From contig NZ_CP015772.1 in the NCBI RefSeq assembly GCF_001654455.1, forward strand, positions 1,984,001-2,048,000: a stretch of 64,000 bases of DNA, in the 5' to 3' direction. The translations under genes were made by a program, and so were the position numbers. The notes beneath the pieces were generated by a model. It was given only the letters and a program-made list of their open reading frames with translations. It had not been told where the DNA came from and did no database searches. Positions 44,092 to 53,793 of this stretch are shown piece by piece; the stretch's first letter is position 1, and every line of letters begins with the position of its first letter. This stretch comes from Niabella ginsenosidivorans (GTDB lineage: Bacteria > Bacteroidota > Bacteroidia > Chitinophagales > Chitinophagaceae).

Positions 44092-44189
44092 AAGGGCGCG
44101 AAGATACTAATGAAAAAATTAGCAGGCATTGTTTGCCGGAAAATTATCTGATCCCAAACCGGTCCGTTTTTGAATAAACCCGACGGTTC

Positions 44190-45575
44190 TTATTTTTTCT
44201 TTGTTGTTTTTGTTTTTTTGGTAGTATGTGCTTTTTTAATAACGGTTGCTTTCTTTTGCTCAGCAGCCCTTACAGGTTTGCGGGTGCGGGAGGCTTTAGA
44301 CGCCGGCGCTGCTTTGGAGCTTGTATGGGTTTTGGATCTTGCCGGTTTTAGTTTTGATACGGGCATGGGCATTGCCATTGCGGATCTTGCTTCTCCTTCC
44401 TCTTCACTGCTGCCTACTTTGTTTTGCATATAGTCTCCAAAGAAATCATATGCCTTGCGGGCCATATTGTACATATTGGAATTCATTTTATTGCCCAGGA
44501 TGATGATCACGGCCTGCTCATCAATCAACCGGCCAAAGGCAGGGGTAAAGCCATGCCATTTGCCGTTATGATAAATTACATTCTTACCATTGGGAAGATT
44601 CAGCATCCGCCAGCCTAAACCGTAATTGTGTATGGAAGGTTTTTCATGGCTGTGCGGCTGGTAGGCGGTATCCAGCAATAAGGATTGCCGTATAAAGTTG
44701 GGGTTATAAAGCGCCCTGTCCCACTTAAACATGTCTTCCGGGGTGCTGTATACATTCTTATCGCCATAGGTGTTATCAAACATATCATTGACCCAAAGCG
44801 CCCCCGAGGGTTTGTAGGACATGATCACTTTTCCGCTGTCAGCAGGTGTGTAGATAAATGTATGTGACATGCCCAGCGGTTCAAAGATGGTTTCCTTTAC
44901 ATAGTCGGGAAACTTCTTACCGGTTATTTTTTCCACGATCAGCGCCAGTAGTACAAAATTGGTATTGCAGTAAGCAAACCTGGTGCCCGTCTTAAACATT
45001 GGCGCCGGTTTGTATTGCTCCAGGAAATGCAGCACATCATCATTGGAGATCATTTGTTTGGGCGGCCATTTGGTTTTGTCTTCCATTACAGACAGGTAGT
45101 TGGGCAGCCCGCTTCTGTGCGATAAAAGATTTTCTATGGTTACATCTGTATAAGGAAATCCCGGGAAATATCTTGTAACCGGATCCTGCAAACCGATCTT
45201 ATTGTCCTGCACCAATCTTAGAACGGTAATAGCCGTAAAGGGCTTGCTGGTAGAGGCCAGGTGAAAAGCGGTAGAGGAGTCGATGGTATCTGTTTTATGA
45301 TACGGGTCTTTGTATCCATGGTAGGATTCATACAGGATGTTGCCGCCTTTGGCCACCAGTATGCCTCCGTTGAACCCATGCTTTATCAGAGTAGAATCAA
45401 AAAAAGAACTGAGCTCCTGGTGGTACTTTGCTTTCTCCGCATCGCTTAATTGCTCAATTTCATACGTAGCAAGGTTCTTTGCATTCTGATGAACGCCCTG
45501 CTTTTGCTCCTGTGATTTCGACTTACAACCAATCGTTAATAATATCCCAACTAATGTAACTGCTATTATTCTCAA
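44190..45575 (-). CDS. Serine hydrolase lipoprotein (beta-lactamase/PBP4* family) with Lys-rich tail
   Basis: 461 aa. MRIIAVTLVGILLTIGCKSK has a lipobox ending in Cys 17, so it is a lipoprotein. The class C-type hydrolase core has SxxK in LASTSKPFTAITVLRLV, the YxN in YCNTNFVLLALIVEKITG and HNGKWHGF for the third motif. Such proteins are peptidases or esterases acting on peptides or cell-wall fragments. The last 75 residues are a disordered Lys/Arg/Ala-rich tail (KTHTSSKAAPASKASRTRKP, AHTTKKTKTTKKK), unusual for this family and similar in style to histone-H1-like tails. Confidence 0.9.
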   Translation of the reverse strand: MRIIAVTLVGILLTIGCKSKSQEQKQGVHQNAKNLATYEIEQLSDAEKAKYHQELSSFFDSTLIKHGFNGGILVAKGGNILYESYHGYKDPYHKTDTIDSSTAFHLASTSKPFTAITVLRLVQDNKIGLQDPVTRYFPGFPYTDVTIENLLSHRSGLPNYLSVMEDKTKWPPKQMISNDDVLHFLEQYKPAPMFKTGTRFAYCNTNFVLLALIVEKITGKKFPDYVKETIFEPLGMSHTFIYTPADSGKVIMSYKPSGALWVNDMFDNTYGDKNVYSTPEDMFKWDRALYNPNFIRQSLLLDTAYQPHSHEKPSIHNYGLGWRMLNLPNGKNVIYHNGKWHGFTPAFGRLIDEQAVIIILGNKMNSNMYNMARKAYDFFGDYMQNKVGSSEEEGEARSAMAMPMPVSKLKPARSKTHTSSKAAPASKASRTRKPVRAAEQKKATVIKKAHTTKKTKTTKKK

Positions 45576-45680
45576 AGTGCTCCTGTTTTTTGAAGTGACA
45601 AATTTAAAGTTATATTATTCAGATAAAACTTATTACTGTAATATTTTCAAAATTGTTAACTTATTTAGATATTTGCTGTC

Positions 45681-46919
45681 ATGACAAATAAAAAAGAAAC
45701 CAGTTATCCAAAAGAGAAAATAAGGATTCTGCTTTTGGAAAATATCAGTGATGCTGCCGTTCAGCGTTTTAAAGATGAGGGATATACAAAAGTAGACAAG
45801 CTATCCAAGGCATTGACAGAAGATGAGCTGATTAAAGAAATCAAAAATGTACATATTTTAGGGATCCGTTCCAAAACGCGGATCACAAAGAAAGTGTTGG
45901 ATGCTGCTGAAAAATTGCAGGCAATAGGGTGTTTTTGTATTGGTGTGAACCAGGTAGACCTTGCGGCTGCAACCAATAAAGGTGTTGTGGTATTTAATGC
46001 TCCCTACAGCAATACCCGTTCAGTGGCCGAGCTGGTAATTGCAAATGCCATTATGCTGATCAGAAGGATTCCTGATAAGAATATGGCGGCGCATGAAGGA
46101 ATCTGGATGAAGGATTCAAAGGGGAGCTATGAGTTGCGCGGAAAGACCCTGGGAATTATCGGTTACGGAAATATAGGATCGCAGGTAAGCGTGCTGGCAG
46201 AGGCAATGGGAATGAAGGTTTTGTTCTATGATATTGAAACCAAACTGCCTTTGGGCAATGCAAAAGATGCCAAGACGTTAAAAGAGCTGTTACAGAAATC
46301 CGATGTGGTTACACTGCATGTTCCGGACACGCCTCAGACCAAATACCTGATCACGAAAAATAACCTCAGGTATTTTAAAAAAGGCGCTATTCTTATCAAC
46401 TATGCAAGGGGAGAAGTAGTAGACCTCGATGATCTGAGCAAAGCAATAAAAGACGGGCACATCGGCGGAGCCGCCTTGGATGTGTATCCCTGGGAACCTG
46501 AAAAGAACGGGGATCAGTTCAGTTCACCAATGCAGCATTTACCTAATGTAATATTGACCCCGCACATAGGTGGCAGCACGGAAGAAGCCCAGGAAAATAT
46601 TGGCATGGATGTAAGCAATAAGCTGTTTAACCTGATCGAAAAGGGCATTACCAACGGATCGCATACCGTACCAGCCTTGGCGCTTCCTTCCCAGGAGAAT
46701 GTGCACCGCATCCTGCATATACATTATAATAAGCCCGGTGTGCTTTCTGAGATCAATACTTTATTGTCCAGGAATAATATTAACATCACCGGGCAGTATC
46801 TGAAAACCAATGATGAGATCGGGTATGTTGTTTTAGATGTGGAAAAAGGGGTTTCCAAAAAAGCGGCTGCGCTTTTAAAGGATGTAAAGCATACCATTAA
46901 GACAAGGTTGCTGTATTAG
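45681..46919 (+). CDS. serA: D-3-phosphoglycerate dehydrogenase
   Basis: 412 aa. The substrate domain includes GCFCIGVNQVDLAAATNKGV; the Rossmann domain has LGIIGYGNIGSQVSVLAEAM followed by LFYDIE for NAD binding. Catalytic residues appear in INYARGEVVDLDDLSKAI and LTPHIGGSTEEAQENIG (His of the His/Glu pair). The last 75 residues form a regulatory ACT domain (VHRILHIHYNKPGVLSEINT), the E. coli-type architecture feedback-inhibited by serine. It begins serine biosynthesis from 3-phosphoglycerate. Stands alone. Confidence 0.95.
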   Translation: MTNKKETSYPKEKIRILLLENISDAAVQRFKDEGYTKVDKLSKALTEDELIKEIKNVHILGIRSKTRITKKVLDAAEKLQAIGCFCIGVNQVDLAAATNKGVVVFNAPYSNTRSVAELVIANAIMLIRRIPDKNMAAHEGIWMKDSKGSYELRGKTLGIIGYGNIGSQVSVLAEAMGMKVLFYDIETKLPLGNAKDAKTLKELLQKSDVVTLHVPDTPQTKYLITKNNLRYFKKGAILINYARGEVVDLDDLSKAIKDGHIGGAALDVYPWEPEKNGDQFSSPMQHLPNVILTPHIGGSTEEAQENIGMDVSNKLFNLIEKGITNGSHTVPALALPSQENVHRILHIHYNKPGVLSEINTLLSRNNINITGQYLKTNDEIGYVVLDVEKGVSKKAAALLKDVKHTIKTRLLY

Positions 46920-47814
46920 GATTGAGCTATCAGTATTGAGACCTTTAGACTTTCGGTTTCGTATCTCCATTATTGCATTTATTCTCAACACGCTCGTATT
47001 TTTAGGGGCACCAAAGGAAAGGGCCTAAGCGGTGAATGCTCCCGCCGAAATCGCTGAATAGCGCTGATAATTGCCCATCTGCGCTTCCGCTATTGGCGGA
47101 AGTCTGCGTTCCGAAGGTTCGGAACAGCAGGACATAACATGTAAGTAAGATTCCTTGCAGCCCAATAAACAAGGTTGCGTTTTTGTGGAAAGCTTTTTAG
47201 TCTGATTCAAATGTCACTTCTGTATTAAATGGTTAAAGAATTAAAAATTGCCAATTCTACTCAATATATTTTTAGAACAGGTAATTCTTAATGCCGTTGC
47301 ATTTTCAGGCAGATCCTATTTCAGGAACAATATCAGCATCAGGTACTAAGTTTCGGGATTCGTATCCGGGCTTTTTACTTCTTATTTTTCTCAAAGTAGT
47401 TTTTTATACTATTTAGACATTCAAAGAGCGATGACAGATTACATGATACGTTGAAAACCAGTCCTGCTTTAGTTATGCTGCATTTCCACCCGGGTAACCC
47501 CGGTCGGACGGATATTTCAGCATCTATATATAGTATTATTCAACAGGCCCTGCAACAAAAACGGATCCCGGAACAAGTCCGGGATGACATCTTCAGTGTG
47601 GCCTGTAAGAATGATTGTCGTTGCCCCATCCGAACTTTCGGATGATTTTGTTTTTACAAATGGAAAACTCAATATGGCATACCTTCACCTGGTGCAATTT
47701 AAAAGAATCTAAATGGTATTATTCCTATTATCCTATGTGGTTAAAAAGTAAGTTTAAACAACTTCAATTTTAAAATGTAGAATCTAACATTCTATATTCA
47801 AGGTTTAAAATTTC
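46920..47814. other. 895-bp intergenic region of repeat debris
   Basis: No gene is supported. 47035-47125 contains GAATGCTCCCGCCGAAATCG and small hairpins (TCCGCTATTGGCGGA, TCCGAAGGTTCGGA), decayed interspersed repeats. 47565-47585 is a clean inverted repeat, ATCCCGG/CCGGGAT around AACAAGT, of the GTCCGGGATGAC type common in Bacteroidota. 47778-47794 has TAGAAT/ATTCTA. 47700-47814 is A+T-rich next to the 3' end of topA. Short open frames here read through the repeats and look non-coding. Confidence 0.4.
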
Positions 47815-50406
47815 TTATTTTCCTGTTTTCTTTTTTGCGGCTGCCTTCTTAACCGTTGTTTTCTTTGCAGCAGTCTTTTTTGCAGCGGCTTTTTTAGCAG
47901 GCTTTTCAAAAGCCCCGGGCAGTTCCGCCTCGATCATTTTTTTTACGGTTTCCAGTGGTAACTGCGCCACTTCTTCCGGGGTATATTTTTCACCGTTCTC
48001 TTTTCTTCCCAGTTTGACCATCTTTTTTCCAAAGCGGATAAAAGCTCCCCAGCGACCGTTTTCCAGAGCGATCTTTTCTTCGGGCCATTGCTGAATATAA
48101 CGGTTGGCTTCTTTTTCCATCTTTGCCCTGATCAGTTCCTCTATATCCTTTTGTGATAAATGATCAAAATCATACCGGCGGGGCACATTGATGAACAGCT
48201 CATTCCATTTGATGAACGGGCCAAACCGGCCTTTGCCTTTTGTTACAGGTTTTCCCTCATAATGGGCAACAGGAGCGTCTGCAGCCTGTTTTTCCCTGAT
48301 CAGTTCCACGGCCCGTCCCATGTCAACAGAGAAGGGATCTTCAGCCCTGGGGATCGAAATAAAATCATCGCCCCATTTTACATAGGGCCCGAAGCGGCCG
48401 ATATTTACGGAAACTTCTTTCCCTTCATGTTCACCCAGGGTAACCGGCAGCTTGAAAAGATCCATTGCTTCCTCAAAAGAAATGGTTTCAATGCTCTGTC
48501 CTTTGCGTAAGGTAGCAAAGCGGGGCTTTTCCTCATCATCTGCATTGCCGATCTGGATCATCGGCCCAAAGCGGCCCATACGCGCAAAAACGGGCCGGCC
48601 GCTTTCGGGGTCCATTCCTAATTCGCGTTCTCCTTTTATGCGCTCTGCGGTTTCAATGGTATTGTCCACATCGCCTTTAAAAGGATGATAGAAATCATCG
48701 ATGAGCTTATTCCATTGCAGTTTGCCGCTGGCAATTTCATCAAACTCTCCCTCAATCCTGGCTGTAAAGCCATAGTCCATAATATCCCCGAAATGCTGCT
48801 TTAAGAAGTCGGTTACCACCAGCCCCAGATCGGTTGGAAACAGTTTTGATTTTTCTGCACCGGTAATTTCAACAGCTTCTTTTGGGGTAAGCTGGTTTTC
48901 TTTTAAAAGAAGGGTGCGGTATTTGCGCTCAATACCTTCCTTATCCCGCTTTTCCACGTAGCCCCTTTTCAGGATGGTGGAAATAGTAGGGGCATAGGTA
49001 GAGGGGCGCCCGATCCCCAGTTCCTCCAGTTTCTTTACCAGCGAGGCTTCTGTATACCTGGGTGAAGGCCGGGTGAAACGCTCGGTGCCTGTCATCTCAA
49101 CCAACGGAAGCTCCTGGCCAACAGCCAGCGGGGGCAACATGCCTTCCTGTAATTCATCTTCCTGGATATCTTCATCATCCCTGCCTTCATTATAGATCTT
49201 CAGAAACCCGTCAAATTTGATCACCTCGCCGTTAGCAGTCAATTCTTCCTTATTGGTGGATATCCGGATCTTTGCTGTTGTTTTTTCCAGCTGCGCATCT
49301 GCCATCTGGCAGGCCATTGTCCGTTTCCAGATCAGGTCATACAATCTTTTCCAGTCGTTGTGTTCAACAGCCGTATTGCTCATGTAGGTAGGGCGGATCG
49401 CTTCGTGCGCTTCCTGGGCGCTCTCATTCCTGTTCTTAAAACGCCGGAACTGATGATATTCTCCGCCATACATACTTTTAATGGTATTGGTAAGGTCATT
49501 AAGCGCCGTATTGCTGAGGTTCACACTGTCTGTACGCATATAAGTAATATACCCGTTTTCATAAAGCTGCTGGGCGATCTGCATGGTGCGGCTGACACTG
49601 TACCCCAGTTTCCGGCTGGCTTCCTGCTGCAATGTTGACGTAGTGAAAGGCGGAGCCGGGGTGCGTTTTCCCGGTTTTACCTGAATGTCGCTTACAGTAT
49701 AGAGAGCGTTTACACAGGATTGTAAAAATTTCTCCGCATCTTCTGCTGTTTGATACCTGCCACCTTCTGCTTTAAAAGAAACCTGTTTTCCATTAGTGTC
49801 TGTGGCGGTAAAAATTGCGGAAATTTTAAAGCTGCTCTGCGGCTCAAAAGCATTTATTTCCCGTTCCCGCTCGGCTATTAAACGTACGGCAACACTTTGT
49901 ACGCGGCCTGCGCTCAGGTTGTTTTTAACGCTGATCTTCCGCCACAGGACCGGGCTGAGCTCAAATCCTACTATGCGGTCCAATACACGGCGTGCCTGCT
50001 GCGCATCCACCAGGTTCATGTCTACATGCCTGGGCGATTGAACGGCCTGCTGGATGGCCGGTTTGGTGATTTCATTAAAAACGATGCGCTTTGTGGTGTT
50101 GGGATTCAGGCCAAGCACTTCACAAAGATGCCAGCTGATCGCCTCTCCCTCACGGTCCTCATCCGTTGCCAGCCATACTTCCTCGCTTTTGGAAGCCAGG
50201 TTTTTCAGATCGCGAACAACTTTTTCCTTACCGTCTGAAATCACATAACGGGGGTGAAACTGATTGTCAATATCAATTCCCATTCCCGCTTTTTCAAGAT
50301 CACGGATGTGCCCGAAGCTGCTTTTTACCTGGAAATCTTTTCCCAGGAACTTTTCAATGGTCTTTGCTTTTGCAGGGCTTTCTACTATCAATAAATTCTT
50401 CGCCAT
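47815..50406 (-). CDS. topA: DNA topoisomerase I
   Basis: 863 aa. The Toprim domain (KNLLIVESPAKAKTIEKFLG then DEDREGEAISWHL) is followed by FNEITKPAIQQAV, SAGRVQSVAVRLIAEREREI and the catalytic Tyr in YITYMRTDSVNLSN. After GIGRPSTYAPTISTILKRGY come C-terminal TOPRIM_C-type repeats (ARMGRFGPMIQIGN, NIGRFGPYVKWGDD, GKGRFGPFIKWNEL, GRWGAFIRFGKK), four in all, instead of zinc fingers, as usual in Bacteroidota. The end is Lys/Ala-rich (AAKKTTVKKAAAKKKTGK). It relaxes negative supercoils behind polymerases. Intact. Confidence 0.97.
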   Translation of the reverse strand: MAKNLLIVESPAKAKTIEKFLGKDFQVKSSFGHIRDLEKAGMGIDIDNQFHPRYVISDGKEKVVRDLKNLASKSEEVWLATDEDREGEAISWHLCEVLGLNPNTTKRIVFNEITKPAIQQAVQSPRHVDMNLVDAQQARRVLDRIVGFELSPVLWRKISVKNNLSAGRVQSVAVRLIAEREREINAFEPQSSFKISAIFTATDTNGKQVSFKAEGGRYQTAEDAEKFLQSCVNALYTVSDIQVKPGKRTPAPPFTTSTLQQEASRKLGYSVSRTMQIAQQLYENGYITYMRTDSVNLSNTALNDLTNTIKSMYGGEYHQFRRFKNRNESAQEAHEAIRPTYMSNTAVEHNDWKRLYDLIWKRTMACQMADAQLEKTTAKIRISTNKEELTANGEVIKFDGFLKIYNEGRDDEDIQEDELQEGMLPPLAVGQELPLVEMTGTERFTRPSPRYTEASLVKKLEELGIGRPSTYAPTISTILKRGYVEKRDKEGIERKYRTLLLKENQLTPKEAVEITGAEKSKLFPTDLGLVVTDFLKQHFGDIMDYGFTARIEGEFDEIASGKLQWNKLIDDFYHPFKGDVDNTIETAERIKGERELGMDPESGRPVFARMGRFGPMIQIGNADDEEKPRFATLRKGQSIETISFEEAMDLFKLPVTLGEHEGKEVSVNIGRFGPYVKWGDDFISIPRAEDPFSVDMGRAVELIREKQAADAPVAHYEGKPVTKGKGRFGPFIKWNELFINVPRRYDFDHLSQKDIEELIRAKMEKEANRYIQQWPEEKIALENGRWGAFIRFGKKMVKLGRKENGEKYTPEEVAQLPLETVKKMIEAELPGAFEKPAKKAAAKKTAAKKTTVKKAAAKKKTGK

Positions 50407-50607
50407 AGTGCTATCTCAACTGCGCTTTTAAGCTGATTTTTGGGCAAGATTAAATTTTTTTTTTCAAATCGGCTTAATTTTTACCCATCTGTAAAAATAA
50501 AGGAAACTGGCTGAGCGCTTATTTACCCGTCCGGAACTGCTTATTAATATATTATTCCCTCAAGTAGCTGAAAGAGCGCTTTTATAAAAAAACGCCTTGA
50601 ACGCGCA

Positions 50608-51453
50608 TTATAAAAAGCGGAACACCTGATCCAGTACAGCAGGATCCCGGTAAATTTTGCTATGCCCCAATCCATCTGTAAAAACAAATTCGATGTTTGG
50701 ATAGTTCATTTGCTGAATTTCGACCGCCCCAGCAGCGGCAATGACTGGGTCTGTTTTGTCCTGAATCCATAAAATACCGGATTGTATATTACCGACGCAT
50801 CTTTTTACTGAGAACCAATCCAGGTTTTTGCCGCCACTGAGCAATTGTACATTTTTATAAAAATGACTGCGTACTTTTTCATTTTTTATCCCCATTTCCT
50901 TTAAAAAGGTTCTGGCCAGCTCATCTGTATTGGTAGCAGGCGCAAAAAGCACCATCCTGAGGTTTTTATTTTCCGGTAATTCTGCAATGCTTAATGCAAG
51001 GGCAAGACCGCCAAAAGAGTGCCCGATATAAGAGCTGAACGGTCCGTATTCTTTTTGAATGCGCCGGATCACCGCTGTATAATCGATCGCATTGATCTGT
51101 TTGCCACCGCTTAATCCGTGCGCCGGTGCGTCAAAAGCAATAATTTCATAACCCTTTGCAGTCAAAGCCGGCACCAGGTGCTCAAAGCGTTGCGTATGCG
51201 AGCGGAACCCATGTGCGATCAGCAGTTTTTTTGAAGCATTTTTGTTCCATCTGTATCCCCTGAGGGGAACATTATTGAACGACAGCCGGAGGACCTCTGC
51301 AGAGCTCATAACAGGGGTTATTCCGTAGCTTCCTTTGCCCAAAGGAGTGCAGAAAATTTTAAAGGCCCTGTTGCCTGCCCTTCTTTCAGAGAAAACGGCA
51401 GTTACCCGAAGACGGGCTTTTAATGCCCCCTTTATAAAATGTTGTAATTTCAT
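50608..51453 (-). CDS. Alpha/beta hydrolase (lysophospholipase-like)
   Basis: 281 aa from ATG 51451-51453 (a TTG four codons upstream is the alternative). KLLIAHGFRSHTQRFEHLVP gives the HGF oxyanion loop, IAFDAPAHGLSGG the second strand region and SSYIGHSFGGLALALSIAEL the nucleophile Ser; IQDKTDPVIA supplies Asp and GLGHSKIYRDP the His. All three catalytic residues are thus present. Cytoplasmic; substrate unknown. It is divergent from the DUF2520 gene, the starts being only 26 bases apart, so the two share a promoter region. Confidence 0.88.
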   Translation of the reverse strand: MKLQHFIKGALKARLRVTAVFSERRAGNRAFKIFCTPLGKGSYGITPVMSSAEVLRLSFNNVPLRGYRWNKNASKKLLIAHGFRSHTQRFEHLVPALTAKGYEIIAFDAPAHGLSGGKQINAIDYTAVIRRIQKEYGPFSSYIGHSFGGLALALSIAELPENKNLRMVLFAPATNTDELARTFLKEMGIKNEKVRSHFYKNVQLLSGGKNLDWFSVKRCVGNIQSGILWIQDKTDPVIAAAGAVEIQQMNYPNIEFVFTDGLGHSKIYRDPAVLDQVFRFL

Positions 51454-51479
51454 GCCTGAAAGCAAAGGTATCTGATATT

Positions 51480-52238
51480 ATGAAGATCGTAATCATTGGC
51501 ACGGGTAATGTAGCGGCTGTATTGGGCAGGAAGCTGATCAAAGCGCATCATGAAATCATCCAGGTTTATGGCAGGAATGCAACGGCTGCTTCTGAACTTG
51601 CCTATGAGTGGAACACCCGGTCTGTAAATTATGCAAGCCTGATCTCAAAAGAAGCAGACTTTTACCTGATTGCAGTGGCCGATTCAGCCATAACTGTTAT
51701 TGCTGCTGATTTGCAGTTAAAGAATAAGATAGTGGCGCATACAGCTGCTGCCGTACCAATGGAGGTGTTAAAAAATGTTTCAGAAAATTATGGCGTGCTG
51801 TACCCGTTACAGAGCCTGCGGAAGCAACAGCATTCATTGCCGGCGCTTGCTATTTATACGGAGGCGTCCAACGCCTATACCCAAAAGATACTGGATCATC
51901 TTGCAGCATCGGTCAGCGATATCCCGGTTCATACCGCTGGTATTGATAAGCGTACCCAATTACATGTAGCTGCAGTTTTTGTGAATAACTTTACCAATTA
52001 CCTGTTTGACCTTGCTGCCGCATTCTGTAAGAAGGAAGGGATCGACTTTAAAGAGTTATTACCCCTGGTTAAGAATACGGCCGACCGCCTTGAAACAGAG
52101 GCACCGGGCGACCTGCAGACCGGCCCAGCCGTGCGGAAAGACCTGGAAACAATCAACCGGCATAAAGCGTTACTGAAGGATTACCCGGAACAACTGGCTG
52201 TATACGATTTTTTAACTACTGCATTAATGAATCATTAA
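51480..52238 (+). CDS. Rossmann-fold DUF2520 protein (predicted short-chain oxidoreductase-like)
   Basis: 252 aa. MKIVIIGTGNVAAVLGRKLI is the dinucleotide-binding GxGxxA loop; HEIIQVYGRN ends strand 2; VAHTAAAVPMEVLKN and YPLQSLRKQ follow. The C-terminal helical DUF2520 domain starts at about residue 125 (RTQLHVAAVFVNNFTNYLFD). The fold is related to ketopantoate reductase and F420-dependent reductases; the true substrate is unknown. In Bacteroidota it is commonly followed by the phosphatase, prenyltransferase and Maf genes seen here. Confidence 0.88.
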   Translation: MKIVIIGTGNVAAVLGRKLIKAHHEIIQVYGRNATAASELAYEWNTRSVNYASLISKEADFYLIAVADSAITVIAADLQLKNKIVAHTAAAVPMEVLKNVSENYGVLYPLQSLRKQQHSLPALAIYTEASNAYTQKILDHLAASVSDIPVHTAGIDKRTQLHVAAVFVNNFTNYLFDLAAAFCKKEGIDFKELLPLVKNTADRLETEAPGDLQTGPAVRKDLETINRHKALLKDYPEQLAVYDFLTTALMNH

Positions 52239-52319
52239 CAACGCAGGTAGTGCTACCTATGGCTTTAAACCAATACTTTTGCATCAGTTTTTAAATAAAG
52301 GAATCAAATAACCGGTTAC

Positions 52320-52841
52320 ATGGACCTACTGCAACGATTTAAGAAGGTACGCGTTTTTATGTTTGACATTGACGGTGTATTGACCAATGGAGATATTTTA
52401 GTATTGGAGAGCGGGGAGATGGCCAGGGTCATGAACACTAAAGACGGGTATGCTCTTCAGCTGGCAGTAAAGCATGGCTATAAAATTATTATTATTTCAG
52501 GGTCAGCACCTTCCGCCACCCAGTTGCGGCTGAACCGGCTGGGCATTGAAGAGGTGCACTTCCAGGTAAAAGATAAAAAAGTGTTTGTGGCTGCATTGAT
52601 GGAAAAGAGGAATATGAATGCAGAGGAAGTGTTGTTTATGGGAGATGACCTTCCTGATCTCCCGGTTTTTGATCTTGTATCGGTATCCTGTTGCCCTGCT
52701 GATGCAGTTGGCGATGTACAGCGTGCCGCACAATTTGTATCCATCTTTCCCGGGGGGCGGGGCTGCGTACGTGAAGTGATTGAAAAAGTATTGCGCGCAA
52801 ATGATCAATGGGGCGTAGAGCCTTTGATCGCGTCAACATAG
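52320..52841 (+). CDS. KdsC-like HAD phosphatase (3-deoxy-manno-octulosonate 8-phosphate phosphatase type)
   Basis: 173 aa. VFMFDIDGVLTNGDILVL carries the HAD nucleophile and acid/base Asp residues (DxDGVLT), IIIISGSAPSATQLRLNRLG the second motif, and VLFMGDDLPDLPVFDLVSVS the GDDxxD acidic pair; the Lys of motif III is in DKKVFV. This C0-type HAD without a cap is the KdsC form, which releases phosphate from KDO-8-P in lipopolysaccharide core synthesis. Other C0 HAD enzymes cannot be fully excluded. Followed after 14 bases by the prenyltransferase gene. Confidence 0.88.
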   Translation: MDLLQRFKKVRVFMFDIDGVLTNGDILVLESGEMARVMNTKDGYALQLAVKHGYKIIIISGSAPSATQLRLNRLGIEEVHFQVKDKKVFVAALMEKRNMNAEEVLFMGDDLPDLPVFDLVSVSCCPADAVGDVQRAAQFVSIFPGGRGCVREVIEKVLRANDQWGVEPLIAST

Positions 52842-52855
52842 GTTTAAGGAATATT

Positions 52856-53788
52856 ATGAAGCCGATCCCAGCATTTTTTAAATTAGTGCGCTGGCCCAAC
52901 CTCGTATTTATTGTGCTGACACAGGTGCTGTTCCAGTTTTGCATTTATGCCCCTGTTTACAGGAATAATATACCCGTGAAGGACACTTTCCAGTTTGTAT
53001 TGCTGGTGATTGCTTCTGTATTTATTGCAGCCGGAGGGAATATCATTAACGATTACTTTGATATGAATATTGACCGCATCAATAAACCGGGAAAAATGAT
53101 TATTGGCAAATACATTAACCGGAGATGGGCATTGGTATGGCATATGGGACTAAGCCTGCTCGGGATCCTGCTGACCGCCATTGCGGTCAACCCTTTTTCA
53201 CGCTGGTACCTGGTGGTAGCCAATGTTATTTGTGTGGTATTGCTGTGGTTCTATTCCGTGCGCTTTAAGAAGGATACGCTGATCGGCAATGTGGTCGTTT
53301 CCCTGCTAACCGCCTGGACTATCATGATCATTTTCCTGTCGAAATTCTCATTTTCAGATGCTTTTCATAACACAAGACCGGAACAGTTAAAATTATTCCG
53401 TTTTGCGGTACTGTACTCTGGTTTTGCCTTTATCATCTCACTTATAAGAGAAGCCATTAAAGATATTGAGGATATTGCCGGTGATCAAAAATACGGGTGT
53501 AAAACGATGCCCATTGTATGGGGCATCAATGCCACAAAGGTTTATGTGGCTGTATGGCTGATGCTTTTAATATGCCTGCTGATTGTAGTGCAGGTTTACA
53601 TTTTGCAGCTGGGTTGGTGGATAGACGTTGTTTATTGCCTTGTATTCATTATCCTCCCTGCCTTGTACCTTTTCCGGAAATTAATTGCTGCCGGCACGCC
53701 GAAGGAGTATCATTTTCTGAGTACATTAACAAAAGCCATTATGCTTACAGGCATCCTGTCTATGGCCCTTTTTTATTTTCATTTATAA
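52856..53788 (+). CDS. UbiA-family prenyltransferase (geranylgeranylglycerol-phosphate GGPP transferase-like)
   Basis: 310 aa from ATG 52856. Nine hydrophobic segments are seen, including FVLLVIASVFIAAGGNII and MLLICLLIVVQVYILQL. The two Asp-rich prenyl diphosphate sites are NDYFDMNIDRINKP and REAIKDIEDIAGDQKYG, as in UbiA transferases. Related Bacteroidota proteins are annotated as geranylgeranylglycerol-phosphate transferases, but heme or quinone roles are possible. It lies between the KdsC-like and maf genes, 5 bases from the latter, indicating one operon. Confidence 0.9.
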   Translation: MKPIPAFFKLVRWPNLVFIVLTQVLFQFCIYAPVYRNNIPVKDTFQFVLLVIASVFIAAGGNIINDYFDMNIDRINKPGKMIIGKYINRRWALVWHMGLSLLGILLTAIAVNPFSRWYLVVANVICVVLLWFYSVRFKKDTLIGNVVVSLLTAWTIMIIFLSKFSFSDAFHNTRPEQLKLFRFAVLYSGFAFIISLIREAIKDIEDIAGDQKYGCKTMPIVWGINATKVYVAVWLMLLICLLIVVQVYILQLGWWIDVVYCLVFIILPALYLFRKLIAAGTPKEYHFLSTLTKAIMLTGILSMALFYFHL

Positions 53789-53793
53789 ACAAT

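Noticed and set aside
47451-47645. 64-codon ORF between serA and topA
   Set aside because: It translates through a dispersed inverted repeat and shows no coding character.
53518-53793. N-terminal extension of Maf
   Set aside because: The upstream part lies inside the prenyltransferase gene; the conserved Maf N-terminus starts at 53794.
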